Shown here one piece after another: positions 36,408 to 47,502 of a DNA stretch of 64,000 nucleotides. The notes beneath the pieces are model-generated. The model ran no database searches and had not been told where the DNA came from. It worked only from the letters and a program-made list of their open reading frames with translations. This DNA comes from Paraphysomonas bandaiensis. Taxonomy: Eukaryota; Chrysophyceae. Position 1 is the stretch's first letter. Each line of letters opens with the position of its first letter. The position numbers and the translations under genes are program-made. The stretch spans positions 248,001 to 312,000 of the forward strand of contig CBFFRP010000423.1 in assembly GCA_965644295.1 (NCBI GenBank), written 5' to 3'.

Positions 36408-37026
36408 AATTAAATTGTATGTATATAGTCTCGACACAGAGCATTGACTGCTCATTGCACTGCCTGCACTCCGATACACCACAACACACTACCACATTAG
36501 ACTGCCTGTAACCAGTTCTGTTCTTCTCTTGAGTTCTCCTCTGTGATGGTACTAAACACTATAATCTAAATGGGTAGAGTCATGCGGACAGAGTATCATG
36601 CTTGTGATACCTCATACGATACTTGTGCCAGAAAGAGTGTGTATGGTGACTTACAATATACATATAGGCACCGAAGCTATTGATTTTAATGGATGGAATA
36701 CTGTGAAAGTACAGTCAAGTTGATTGTTGAGTGATATGGTTCGTTTGTATTTAGCAGATGAGATGTGTTCATACAGTGAGTAGTGAGCTCTATATGGCCT
36801 TATACAAATGATTTTTTGTAATTATAAACAATATATAATTATAAAATATTTTTTTATTGCCTTTTTGTCACGTATTTTATTATGTTCTTTTATGTGGTCT
36901 TCAGTATTCTATACTCGTCCTGAAATCTACGGTGCAAATCGTCACTAAAACAAGAAGTGTTTTATTATTTTCTTTTTTATTGAAGATGTAAGCTATATCT
37001 TACATAGTGTAGGCTTGCATGTAGAC

Positions 37027-37330
37027 CATATATAACACGAGACTCTGTGCTGATTCTACCACCCACCTGCCCGTGAACCAACGTAACCGTGTTCACCTTC
37101 CCTAAGATTATGCGGGATTTGTCATATAGCTATGCATGACTTATATATGTAATTCGTGCAGAGTCTAGTAGGAGGGTCATGTTTACCTTCCTATCACCTA
37201 ACAAAGGTTACGCAGAGCTTGTCGTGACCATGCATGACTCATTATAGGCCTAGCGTGGTATTGGCCGAGCCCCCTTCTCCCTAAATACGCGGGGTTTCTT
37301 GCAGTTCCATATATGCTATGCAAGTATAGT
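37027..37330 (+). repeat. dispersed repeat, copy B plus two degenerate tandem partial copies
   Basis: 37027-37157 matches the reverse complement of 25236-25397 (see that entry). Downstream, partial versions of the second half recur: TTACGCAGAGCTTGTCGTGA with CATGCATGACTCATTA near 37207, and AATACGCGGGGTTTCTTG near 37284. This suggests local duplication of the GCGGGATTTGTC core. Confidence 0.65.
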
Positions 37331-37599
37331 GTATATCTAGCAGCTATCAGGGGCTTGCTCAGCACTGGAACTTTAGTAGGGCACGCTCTCGGAATGGGGC
37401 AGTTTAACAAGTTGTTACCATATATGACCTGAAAATTCATCGTGCTACATAGCCATATGGGCAATGGAAAATCAGTTTTGATGGTGTCATTGATTGAACT
37501 ATACCGGTCTGAATCGTGGCGAATTGTTATTTCCATGCCACTGCGTAAGAGAATGGGGGTTCCTTGATTACTGCCTATTAGAAACTTGGATATCGCCAT
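37198..37599 (-). pseudogene. possible retroelement protease remnant
   Basis: A 133-codon open frame with MEITIRHDSDRYSSINDTIK and DFPLPIWLCSTMNFQVIYGN followed by NLL. The alternation and the closing phi-Q-V-I-x-G-x-x-L-L resemble the C-terminal half of retropepsin-type proteases of LTR elements (usual ending VILGxDFL). The catalytic DTG is not present and no RT or integrase lies nearby. The C-terminal part of the frame overlaps the dispersed repeats. Low confidence. Confidence 0.2.
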
Positions 37600-39123
37600 A
37601 TCTGATTCTAATATGAAAGGGTTGGTTGTTCATTAGAAAGAAGGACTAAGATCTAGTTATAGTATATGAGATTCGTGAAATCCGGAAGCAATTTTCAAGC
37701 ACAACCATGAGCAGTAAACGGGTGGCTATATTCAAGCTTTACAATTACTTATCCGATATAGTTACAAAGCTGATGCATATTTATCGGTATGGTGTATTAG
37801 TTTTATCGAATCAATGCAAGACCCGCGATTACGCTGTTGGACGACGTAGTTTACATCCGCAACCCTTATATGTCACACAGCCGCACAATGCAATTGCTAG
37901 ACGTTTTAAAATGTTTGCATGTTTTGCATCCCGGGCTAAGCTCGAAAATGAGATTGGACTCAACTGTTTGATAAAATGGGGGTGGATAGAAAATTGTAAT
38001 GATCCGACAGTTTGTGTGATATAAAAAAGTGGGGTGAGTGTTGAACAATATGATCAAATATGAATCATGTATTTGTTCGCTATATAGTTGTATTTACACC
38101 GTCATTAACCGTAGGCAATTCGTTTGTTTCACGAAGTGACGACGATGAAGCATTTAAATATTGATACGAGGAGGCTACACGAGTTGCAATATATCTACTC
38201 TAATCATTGCTATTATTGTTTGTGAAATGTGAAATATAATGATTATCTAATAATCAACAGAGTGAATGAGTATACGAATCTATCTAAGAATGTCAATTAC
38301 TCACAAACTCCAGTAGTAGTATGCAAAACCCTGACTCAAGTAATACAAGCTCTTAATAGTACTTCAAAGCATGGTGCAGGTTGTGCGATTCACTTCCATC
38401 GTCCCATCGTACTGGATGCAATCCTCGTCCGAGGTCACCTTATAGGTCAGTTTAAAACTCATGTGTTTTTGCAGAGTAAGTCTCACTACTTCCATAGCGG
38501 AGTAGTTAATAAGTGAATATTATCGAGGAGGATCAAGAAGTAAAGCCTCAATATTTTCAGTTTACAAGTTTACAATATAACTACGTGCTTGTGGTATTCA
38601 CCTAGCCATCAATTAATGAATGTTGATATTCGATATTGTATTATTTGAGTATATTTTTGTTTTAAGTACCTAAGTTAGTGCGACTAGGTAATTCAACCAA
38701 TTTGAGTAGGGTGAATACTATTTCCTATTGTGAATAGGGCTTTTTACTTGTTCTTGCTAACTTTCCGGACGTAAAAAATGTAGAGCGCATACTAGTAGTT
38801 AGTAGTACGTAGTATCTGTTCAAACGTTCCAACTACTATGTGGTATACGCATGCTCGCACTACGCGACATGAGTATTTATATAATCATACAGTGGACTCA
38901 AAAGATAATATACTAGCTCACAAATTAGGGAGGTATATCTTTTAACTCGTCTTGAAATATTATAGTTGTAGATAGCAGCACATGGAGCTACTACAATATC
39001 ACGAATACCTTTCAAATATTTCATCGCAATTGGAGCACGCATTGAGCCCCAAACCAAGCACCGTGAATACAATAAACATAGTAATGCATATAGCCACAAG
39101 TTCTCTACTCACTAGCTGCCATA
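37600..39123. other. intergenic region with two unassigned ORFs
   Basis: Plus-strand open frames at 37707-38024 (105 codons, starts MSSKRVAIFKLYNYL) and 38229-38516 (95 codons, includes KTLTQVIQALNSTSKHG) have ordinary composition but no motif, partner exon or homologue I can name. The rest is AT-rich with nothing identifiable. Either ORF could be a fast-evolving small gene or chance. Confidence 0.35.
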
Positions 39124-41378
39124 CTAATTGCGCTTCTCTTTTTTATTTCCGCCACTACTCAAGAGAGCACAGGCAAGTTTGCTGCATGCATATCCCAGCA
39201 AACATGCAACTAGTGCTAGAACAACTGTCTCCACCTTACCGAACAATACCGCCATAGCACCAACTGTTACAGTTCCACTAAGTATATTAGCGAGTGTATA
39301 AAGCCCCAACGATGGAGCTGGGGGTGTGCTCTCCTTGACAACAGACTCAGACCTGTGTAAACATGCACTGTTACTGCCACATCCATAAACCAATGCAGTC
39401 GCACTAGAGATTATACTACATATATATCCATACGCCATATGCGTTACCTTGGTTGCCTCTCCACGACCGTATCGCTTGGCGCCTGGGTAGTATTCGTCTC
39501 ATCTGGCTTGACACGTCCAATTCGTACCATGTCCATCGGCGGGGGATTTGGATGCTGTCCATGCCACTTAACCCCAACACCACCTACTTTGCTCATGAAG
39601 GTATCATATCCTAGATCACTACACGCACATTACCAAGGACTAAACACCCAAGTGCAACACATACCACAGAGCATCTCTGAGTTCATCCAGATGTTCTTCA
39701 TTCGATACGAGTGTGATAGCGCATCCACCACCACCAGCTCCAGTAAGTTTACTGGCCATATTCCCATGTTTCGCCGAGGCTTCCACAACACGGTTAAGAG
39801 CTGGATGACCAACTCCTAGTGCACATAAGAGACCTTGGTTGACATTCATAAGTTGTCCCTACAGGTTGTCAGCTCAAGGTCAAATAACGAGCGGCAACAC
39901 CCATGTAACAACACAATACACTCTGAGTAAATGAAAGAAATTTCATGCCAGGCGAAATATCTCACGGGAGAACAAATACATACCACAGCATCTATGAACT
40001 CATCTAACGAATCTGGCTTCTTAGGCACGTGAGGGGTAGATTTGCTTGGGGTGCCCGCTGGAGAAGCGACAGGAGGAGTGGAAGTCGTCTCAGCTGTAGC
40101 AGTTGATGAACCAGAGCTGTGAACCAGAGTCATAAGTATGATGCCATAAAAGTGAACACTTACGGGTCAATTAAACGTAGAAACTCCTGTGATACACCCT
40201 CAACACTCTCCAATATCGGTTTCACTACAGCTGGCATAGCATCGTGCAAAACTCTAACACCCCTCACTAGCGTTTTTGTTGTACGAGGCACATGAGTATT
40301 TGTCAGGAGTATATTCATCTCTGGCAGAGGCGGAAGCGTTTCGAACCTTCCCAATGTTCGGTTGAGACGAACAGCGCCTCCAAAGCAACTGGTTGTATTA
40401 TCTAGGCCAGAAGGTTCCCCGTGTATAACCACCTCGGCCGCTATTACAGAAGTTAACACAAATAGCAACACAACACAGTTCACACATATCACATCTACGA
40501 ACATTTAAAATAATTTAAAAAATATGTACCACAAAATTCAATAACTGATATCATAAGGTGACTTACCATAAGCCCATCCATTGAGCATATTTAATACCAC
40601 TCCAGGGGGCTGCCACCCCTCCGGAGTATCATCTCCAGCAATTTCTTCTACAGGGAAACCTTGAGGGAATATGTCACAGTACATGAGTTGTCTGAGCCTC
40701 AGAAGGGCAGCGGATAGTGCAACAGCAAAAGATGCTGATGAACCTAACCCCGCACCAATAGGTAGCCCGGCAGACTTTACTTGCACCTTGATTCCGCGTC
40801 GAGACTCATCCTCTCCCCACAAACATTCAGGGAGAATATTGGCTGTCAGAAAACTGACCGCCATGACACCTTGTGCGAGGGATTCAGGTTTCCCATCAAA
40901 CAGATTTCGAAGTTTTTCAATTACTGCTTCGGATGGAACGATGGGTGTTAGGGGCTCTACATAACTGCGATTACATCGTCTATAATTGTTCATATGAGGG
41001 ATCACCTGTCCGGTGGGGTAAAATATCTACTAATTTTTCATATGTCACAACAGTGCCAGTCGTGTCTTCAGGATAGGCGTCCGGTAGATGAACTTCTATA
41101 TGTGGATCGGGTAATGTATCCTGTGATTCAAGTCATGCATATGTATGTATATATATAAGCGTGTGTATATATATGCCACTGTACGTATATACGCATATAT
41201 ATGTATGTATGTGTCTGTACGCATGTGTATGTATGTAACTATGCATTCATATACTCACCACTTGTACGACAATACGTAGATCAGATAAGGCAGCTGCAAT
41301 TGCTGTGACTCCATAGACCACAGCGTGTTCTCCGAATAATATCACTTTACCCGGTGCAGAGGCGATAGATCGGGGCAT
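39124..41378 (-). CDS. MVK: mevalonate kinase with C-terminal membrane hairpin
   Basis: Phosphorylates mevalonate with ATP in isoprenoid synthesis. Eight exons (41378-41259, 41120-41049, 41005-40567, 40440-40164, 40116-39984, 39858-39665, 39618-39448, 39352-39124) give 544 aa. GHMP-kinase motifs are complete: [17 protein letters not shown] at residue 6, the ATP loop [13 protein letters not shown] near 141, [29 protein letters not shown] and the C-terminal [15 protein letters not shown] near 383. A Ser/Thr/Pro insert ([12 protein letters not shown]) interrupts the C-terminal domain. After the usual end, residues 480-532 form two hydrophobic segments ([38 protein letters not shown]) and the protein ends KEKRN. 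The human enzyme is 396 aa and soluble. The exon 2-3 junction (43-nt intron) is the least certain. Confidence 0.92.
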
Positions 41379-41520
41379 TATAGATATATCTCAGAGTAAC
41401 TAGAATGCAATCATATTTGCAAGGCACGGAATGGAGGTGGTGTATGAGATAAGTATGGTGCAAGTGGAGGGTGTGCGGTTAACTCCCCAGGGCTCGTTTA
41501 CCAGATATAGGCAATATTTC

Positions 41521-41803
41521 ACATACACATACATACATACATACATACATACATACATACATACATACATACATACATACATACATACATACATACATAC
41601 ATACATACATACATACATACATACATACATACATACATACATACATACATACATACATACATACATACATACATACATACATACATACATACATACATAC
41701 ATACATACATACATACATACATACATACATACATACATACATACATACATACATACATACATACATACATACATACATACATACATACATACATACACAT
41801 ATA
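41521..41803. repeat. CATA tetranucleotide microsatellite
   Basis: About 280 bp of pure CATA repeat, the most uniform array in the window, lying in the 521-bp space between the divergent MVK and LYR start codons. Open frames through it on both strands are repeat artefacts. Confidence 0.98.
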
Positions 41804-41899
41804 CATGCATACTAACCCTAACTTCTTTCACATCACTGGACTTCAATCGACACTATTACCCCACCTTTAAACCAGTCCTCTGATTATCTCTTCAAAAAC

Positions 41900-42318
41900 A
41901 TGAGCCAAATTCCTCAAAAAACAGCTCAGCAGGTACACATTACTTCCCATATACTTCATCCATCTATTAATACATACGTACATATATTATACAGTTATTC
42001 CGTGACTGTCTTCGACTCACTCAACATATAGCGGGGAATGTAAGTGTATATACACATACTACCATACCATATATAACTAATCAGTGTACACTATCACAGA
42101 GCCCAAAAGGAGTTAAAATACGACGTATTGTTAAATCAGAATTTCTTCGTAATAAATCAGAGACTGATCCACAAAAGATTGAAGCTTTACGTGGTAATGC
42201 TGTACGAGCTCTTACAAACTATCTGATGATGGAGTCAAGTATGAAGGACCCTAGATTGAATCAACATGTGAAAGATCTCCGCAATAAAGATACTGAAGAG
42301 TTAAGAAAACAAAAATAG
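41900..42318 (+). CDS. LYR-motif (Complex1_LYR-like) mitochondrial protein
   Basis: Three exons (41900-41932, 41995-42039, 42100-42318; introns about 60 nt) give 98 aa. The N-terminal helix carries LFRDCLRLTQHI, a variant LYR motif (LFR), followed by a conserved basic Arg/Lys helix (GVKIRRIVKSEFLRNKSETD) and ALTNYLMMES, the three-helix layout of LYR proteins that assist assembly of respiratory complexes or deliver Fe-S clusters with acyl-carrier protein. FMC1-like and LYRM-like assignments are both possible. Introns split the LYR helix region, which is why no single long frame exists. Confidence 0.7.
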
Positions 42319-43135
42319 ATTTATATTTTATGACTATCCGAATATCTCTCTTAATATATAATTATGATTGATACTTATCATACAAACATGGTTTTGGTGA
42401 TTGTAGTTTTTATATTTGCACTTCGGTATTTGTAGATCGTTACGATAACTACATGGGCTTGACAGTAAGTAGTCACGTATATTAGGACTAGGGAACATAT
42501 GCTATTCGAATACCTAGGCTTCGTCGAAAGGTTTACCCTTACTCTAGCTATGAACTGTATACAATCTATCGAAAATTACGATAATGGCTACTTGCCAGTG
42601 CTAGTGTCCCATATCGTCGTACGTAATGTACTCATAACTCATATATAGATTTAGAAAGTAGACACGTAGATATTTGTCGGTACGATATTTTTTCCACAAT
42701 TAGGTGTCAATATCGGTGCTCTACCGTAATTGTTATGGTACCTGAACACTGCTTATTTCAATTATATTCATCTACATGAGACTGGAGATAGGATATGGAA
42801 GAAATACATATTACTCGATTGATCGACTATTAAGAATTCTTTACATATGATACTCTTACTTGTTTATGACTAGGTGTATATATTAGAGGAGGATAAAGAC
42901 TATACATTTTAATGAGGGATTGGTATTACGAGGACAGGCCTGACGCCGTAAAAACGATGGCTACATAAATTAGTGCTTATATGATCACACTGTAATTCAT
43001 ATAGTTGAGTCTATTGTCCACTAGCTATGAGTGTGCTTAACAAATAAAACCATTGATAACAATCATAATGGATACGTACATATTATTACTCATCCGCACT
43101 ACACACTATTACTACCAGCTAACCACAATTGATAA
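42319..43135. other. intergenic region, no gene seen
   Basis: Space between the convergent LYR and SPAG1 genes. AT-rich and without coding signal or a recognisable repeat. Confidence 0.55.
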
Positions 43136-46100
43136 TCAAAGGTTATACAATCGTCTCAGCTTTTCTGCTCTTTCACGATCAACATGTGCCGCCAAATGCT
43201 CCATACAACTCACCACACATGCTAAGTCTTCACTTGGAAGAATACTAAGTATCATATCAAACTTCGGTGTCGACGCTAAACCCTCAAGAACATTAAAAGC
43301 TGACGCTGTATGAGTACGCAATAAATGATCGCGCACCGAAAATAGCATGCAACTGAGTAAATCGGGAGAAACTGTCTCCTTAATAACCTTTTTAAAAGTC
43401 GATCGTTTGAATGTAGTTAGGTACACTGCAAACAGTTCTGGACGATTTTTGAGACCTCTCCATACTCTTTCTAGTTCGTACACTGTCTTTGGTGGCTCCG
43501 TTGGAACTACAGGGTTCTTCACAACCACCTTCTTGACTGTTGTGGGAGTTGACTTCGGGGTTAATGAAGGGCAGCTAGCAGGTGAGTCTACTTGAGTGTT
43601 GAGTGACTTAGACACTGTGAGTGAATCTGATTCACACTGGTCGTCTTCCTTTTTCATAACCGACGACAATTTGTTGGGAGTTTTCATCTTAGTGGAGAGA
43701 GCCACCATCCCCGTGTTGTCAGAAGGTTGTGACTTGCGCTGTTCCGTAACCGACGCTGCCGCTGTAAGACTGGCTTTCTCTTCATTCAATACACCAGATA
43801 GCATATTCTGAATTCTACTACGTTCTAATTTTGCCTCTTTATTCGCCGGTTCACTCTTTATAATAGAACCAAGGTCTTCTAGGGCTTTCATTAAACTCAT
43901 CTTGTCACCCATACCTTTCCTCGCTAACGAACGACGATACAGAGCCTTCAAATTGGGTGGGTTCCCACTGCTATCTATCACAAAAGTTGAGTCTTTTTCG
44001 GCATTGACGTAATCCGACATTTTCAAATAGGCTTGAGCTCGATTGTTGTAGATTAGTGAATTCGTGGGGTCGAGACCAATGGCTTCGGAATATAACTGTA
44101 CTGCGAGTGGGTAATCCTTTGCCTTCATGGCGTCATTACCAGCATTCTTCTTCTGTATACTGCGTTTCTTCTTAGATTCGTCTGTCTCAGCAGAACCTTC
44201 CTGGCTTTCCTCCTTCTTGCAGAGTGTACTTGATCGACTCCGTTCTTGGTGTAACTCTATTGAGTTCATTAATACTAGGGACTCGCAGTCAGTGGGGTCA
44301 ATACGAAGGGCAGATTCGGCATACTGTTTGGCTTGTTCAGCATCATTCTACATTCAATCAAAATCGGTTACATTACAAATTAGAGTATGGGATGAAAGCA
44401 ATATCATACGCTCTCAAAAACACACACAACAGCAAACATACCATTTCCAAATAAATCTCTCCGATACGTAGCATTGCCTTTAGATCATTCCCATCTTCCG
44501 ATAAAATTTCTTTAAGCGTATTAAGCGCATCTTCCCGTTGCTCCAGTGCGGTATAAGCTGTGGCTAGCATGTGCTGAAGAACGATTGTTTCGGCGCTCGT
44601 CATATTGCTACATTCATCTTGACCCAGTGCCATCTGAATAGCTTCTACTGCTTTGTTATAATCCCCATTGTCAAGGTGATGTGAGGCTGTCATGCGGAGT
44701 TGTTCAACTGTCTGTACAGATTGTGCCTTTATTTCTTGCTGTACACCTGGATCATTTTCATGACAAATACAATTACTCTCTTCTTTAGGTGACCACTTCA
44801 TCTCTAATAGTAACCGCTCTTGGGATTTTAATGCGAGATCATTAGCAGGTTCGAGCTTAAGAACCTGCTTTATATCCGCCAGAGCTCTGTCGAAGTCTTT
44901 TAGTGCCTCATATGCCATTGACCGGCGGTAGAGTGCTTTAACATTGGATGGGTCGCGCACTAGAACCAATCCTGTATCTGCTACGGCGTCCCGGAAGTTC
45001 TGTGTACGTAATGAAAATGAGAGGAGACATATAGACTGCATTTGAAATATGCCATCCACGTAAGCAATATGTATTTGACAGCACAAACTCCAGGCAAGCG
45101 TGAAATGATACCAAAAGATATTAAGCAACACACCTGGAGTTTAATATGAGCGAGAGCTCTATTAGAATGTACGGCTGTCGAAACCTGTCCGCTTGGGCTG
45201 AGTCTTAATGATTCGTTGTAGGCATTCAAAGCACCCTTGATGTCCCCTTTCTGCATTAGACTATTTCCTCGTTCCTTTTCGGCTATTGATTTTAACTCCA
45301 AGTTTTTCTCCTCTTCTTTTCCTTTATGTTCGGTTTCATCTTCCTCAGAATCAGAGCTCATTGTAATGGCGATACGCGTGAAGCATTCGGAAACGTTTTG
45401 GTTAACCTTGTCGTCACACTCTTCATCACTCATTTCTATCGCAATGCGAGTAAATCCAGAGCTTTCTTCTCGTACTTCAGTGCTATTCCCTTCATCTTCA
45501 CTGTCGCTCTCCTCAATCTGAATTCGGGTATACTGCGGTTCTTCGGGTCGTAGCTCCAGAAGTACACCACTTTGTTGCACTCTAAAGTCACTCTTCGGTA
45601 GTAATAATCGCTCTTTAGAGTGTACTGTTTTGAAAGGTATGCTATATTCGGATGTTGAGTTCGATAATAATCGCTCGGTGCCGTATGGTCGACCTTCAAC
45701 TTCAAGATACTTGTCTTTGGCTTTTTTTAGAAGCTGTGACAATTCCCCATTACCAGGTTTCAACTCCAGCGCTCTTTGAAAATCTTCGATGGCCTGAGTG
45801 CACAAGAATAAGTTACAATACAAATGAACATATCACAGTGCATAGCACTATGTTCACACAAAATCATACGAAGTATCACATTGAAATGGCTACTGGTCAA
45901 GGGTTGTCAATGATCTTCTAACGGGATACACCCACCGGTCCAGTCTTTCCTAGCTTCAAGCGCGCCAGCCCTCGACGGGAGAGGGCTTTTACATATGTTG
46001 GGTCTAACTGCAGCGCCCTATCAGCATCTTCTTCAGCTGATTCCAGTTTATTTAGTCGAATACTGACGACGGATCGATTGGCATACACCACTGCTGAGGC

Positions 46101-47052
46101 CAGAGAAGTATTATCTAGAGCAAGACTACGTGAATAGAAGGCATACGCCTCATCGTTCTCTCCAGCTCGAAACGCTTCATTGCCCTTTTGTTTCTCGCGA
46201 GCTACGACAAGAATTAAAAATTCTCTTTAGTGGCATATCAAACATTCCGTAGAAGATACTGATGAGAAAAAGTGTTTTATATAGACTCACCTGCAATGGT
46301 TTGTCTCTGGAGGGCAGTCATGTCCTGACTTTTCATTTCTTCTCTAAATACATTCAACTCTTCTTGATGCCTCTTCGCACGTTTTCTGGCTGCCTCTTCG
46401 GCTTTTCTACGACCTTCTTCGCGAGCCAGTCGTTTCTCCCGCTCTGCAGCTGTTTCCTCCTCCTCTAGTTTCTTCAGTTCCGCATCAACATCAAATTTCT
46501 CCCACGCAGGAAAATCGTACCCCGATAAACGCTTAGGAACATCTTCTTTCTTCTTTTCTTCAGCATGTCGTGGCTTTGAGGTTTTCGATGGCACATCTAA
46601 CTTCTCTACTTTAGTGCCTCGAATAGGAGGCAATGCTGACTTCGTCTTCGTGCTACCTGCTTTCTCTTTTGAACGTAGCTCCGCATCCATACGTTCAATA
46701 TCATTTTCCCATTCATTCAATTCATGTCCAGCTTCAGCAATTTCAGATGGAGTAACTTTTTGTTTCATGCGTAATATACGCTTACGATCTTTTTCAGGTA
46801 ATACAGACAACAGTTTCATCTCTGCTTTTTCTGTTAACTGTATATGTATGTATATAAATCATACACTGCAACACATGAGAAGTTATCACTTACATCCGGA
46901 TAGTATCCTTCTCTACCAGATTGTAGTATTTCGACTATAGCTTGTAATTTATTGGCATCATTACAGTTTTCGATATAACCATAATCAAGCATATCAATAT
47001 CAACATGTACCTTGGTTTCATTAGAAACAAAGAACTCTCCCAGTTCAGCCAT
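43136..47052 (-). CDS. SPAG1: SPAG1, TPR co-chaperone for axonemal dynein preassembly
   Basis: SPAG1 works with HSP70/HSP90 and R2TP-like partners to assemble dynein arms in the cytoplasm. Six exons (47052-46894, 46837-46291, 46201-45936, 45793-45134, 44999-44442, 44347-43136) give 1133 aa. The N-terminus has the family pattern DYGYIENCNDANKLQAIVEI and SGREGYYPDLTEKAE. Three TPR blocks follow: about 235-345 (AREKQKGNEAFRAGENDEAY), about 500-620 (AEKERGNSLMQKGDIKGAL) and about 770-870 (KKNAGNDAMKAKDYPLAV). The C-terminus, from about 1010, is an RPAP3-type domain (ELERVWRGLKNRPELFAVYL). The human protein is 926 aa with the same order. It is divergent with the beta-propeller-like gene, 450 bp apart. 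Confidence 0.94.
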
Positions 47053-47502
47053 AAGGAATAAATGATCTTTCAAGTAATACTTTTACTTAACTAGTGGATT
47101 ATAGTGTGGTTTATATGGACTCATAGATATACATGCATATAGAGAGAGCCTACAGGGTCTCTCAGTGTATTGTTATGAAGTGAAACGAGTGAAAGAAGTG
47201 AGATAGTTCTAGACTAACTTTTTTCATTTCAATCAATCATATTTATGAAGTATTAGATTAAGCGATATGATTGGACAAGAGGTAGAAGAAAGTTTGTCTC
47301 AACAATACAAGATCAACGTACCTAGAGGCATGTACCTACATACTTATATATAACAGTACATGTACCTATGTATGTATATCCTCCACCTCTCTCCTACCAA
47401 TAACTAGCTACTATAGGAGCATATATATACATATACCACCATAGGATCCATACATTAACTAATCTCACACTCTCTCCTATCAATCATACGGAGAATCACT
47501 CT

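Noticed and set aside
36296-36511. 71-codon ORF across the 51-bp repeats
   Set aside because: A frame through a tandem array whose period (51) is a multiple of three; it has no independent coding signal.
41400-41883. MYVC and HTYI repeat frames on both strands
   Set aside because: Artefact of the CATA array in the MVK/LYR promoter space.
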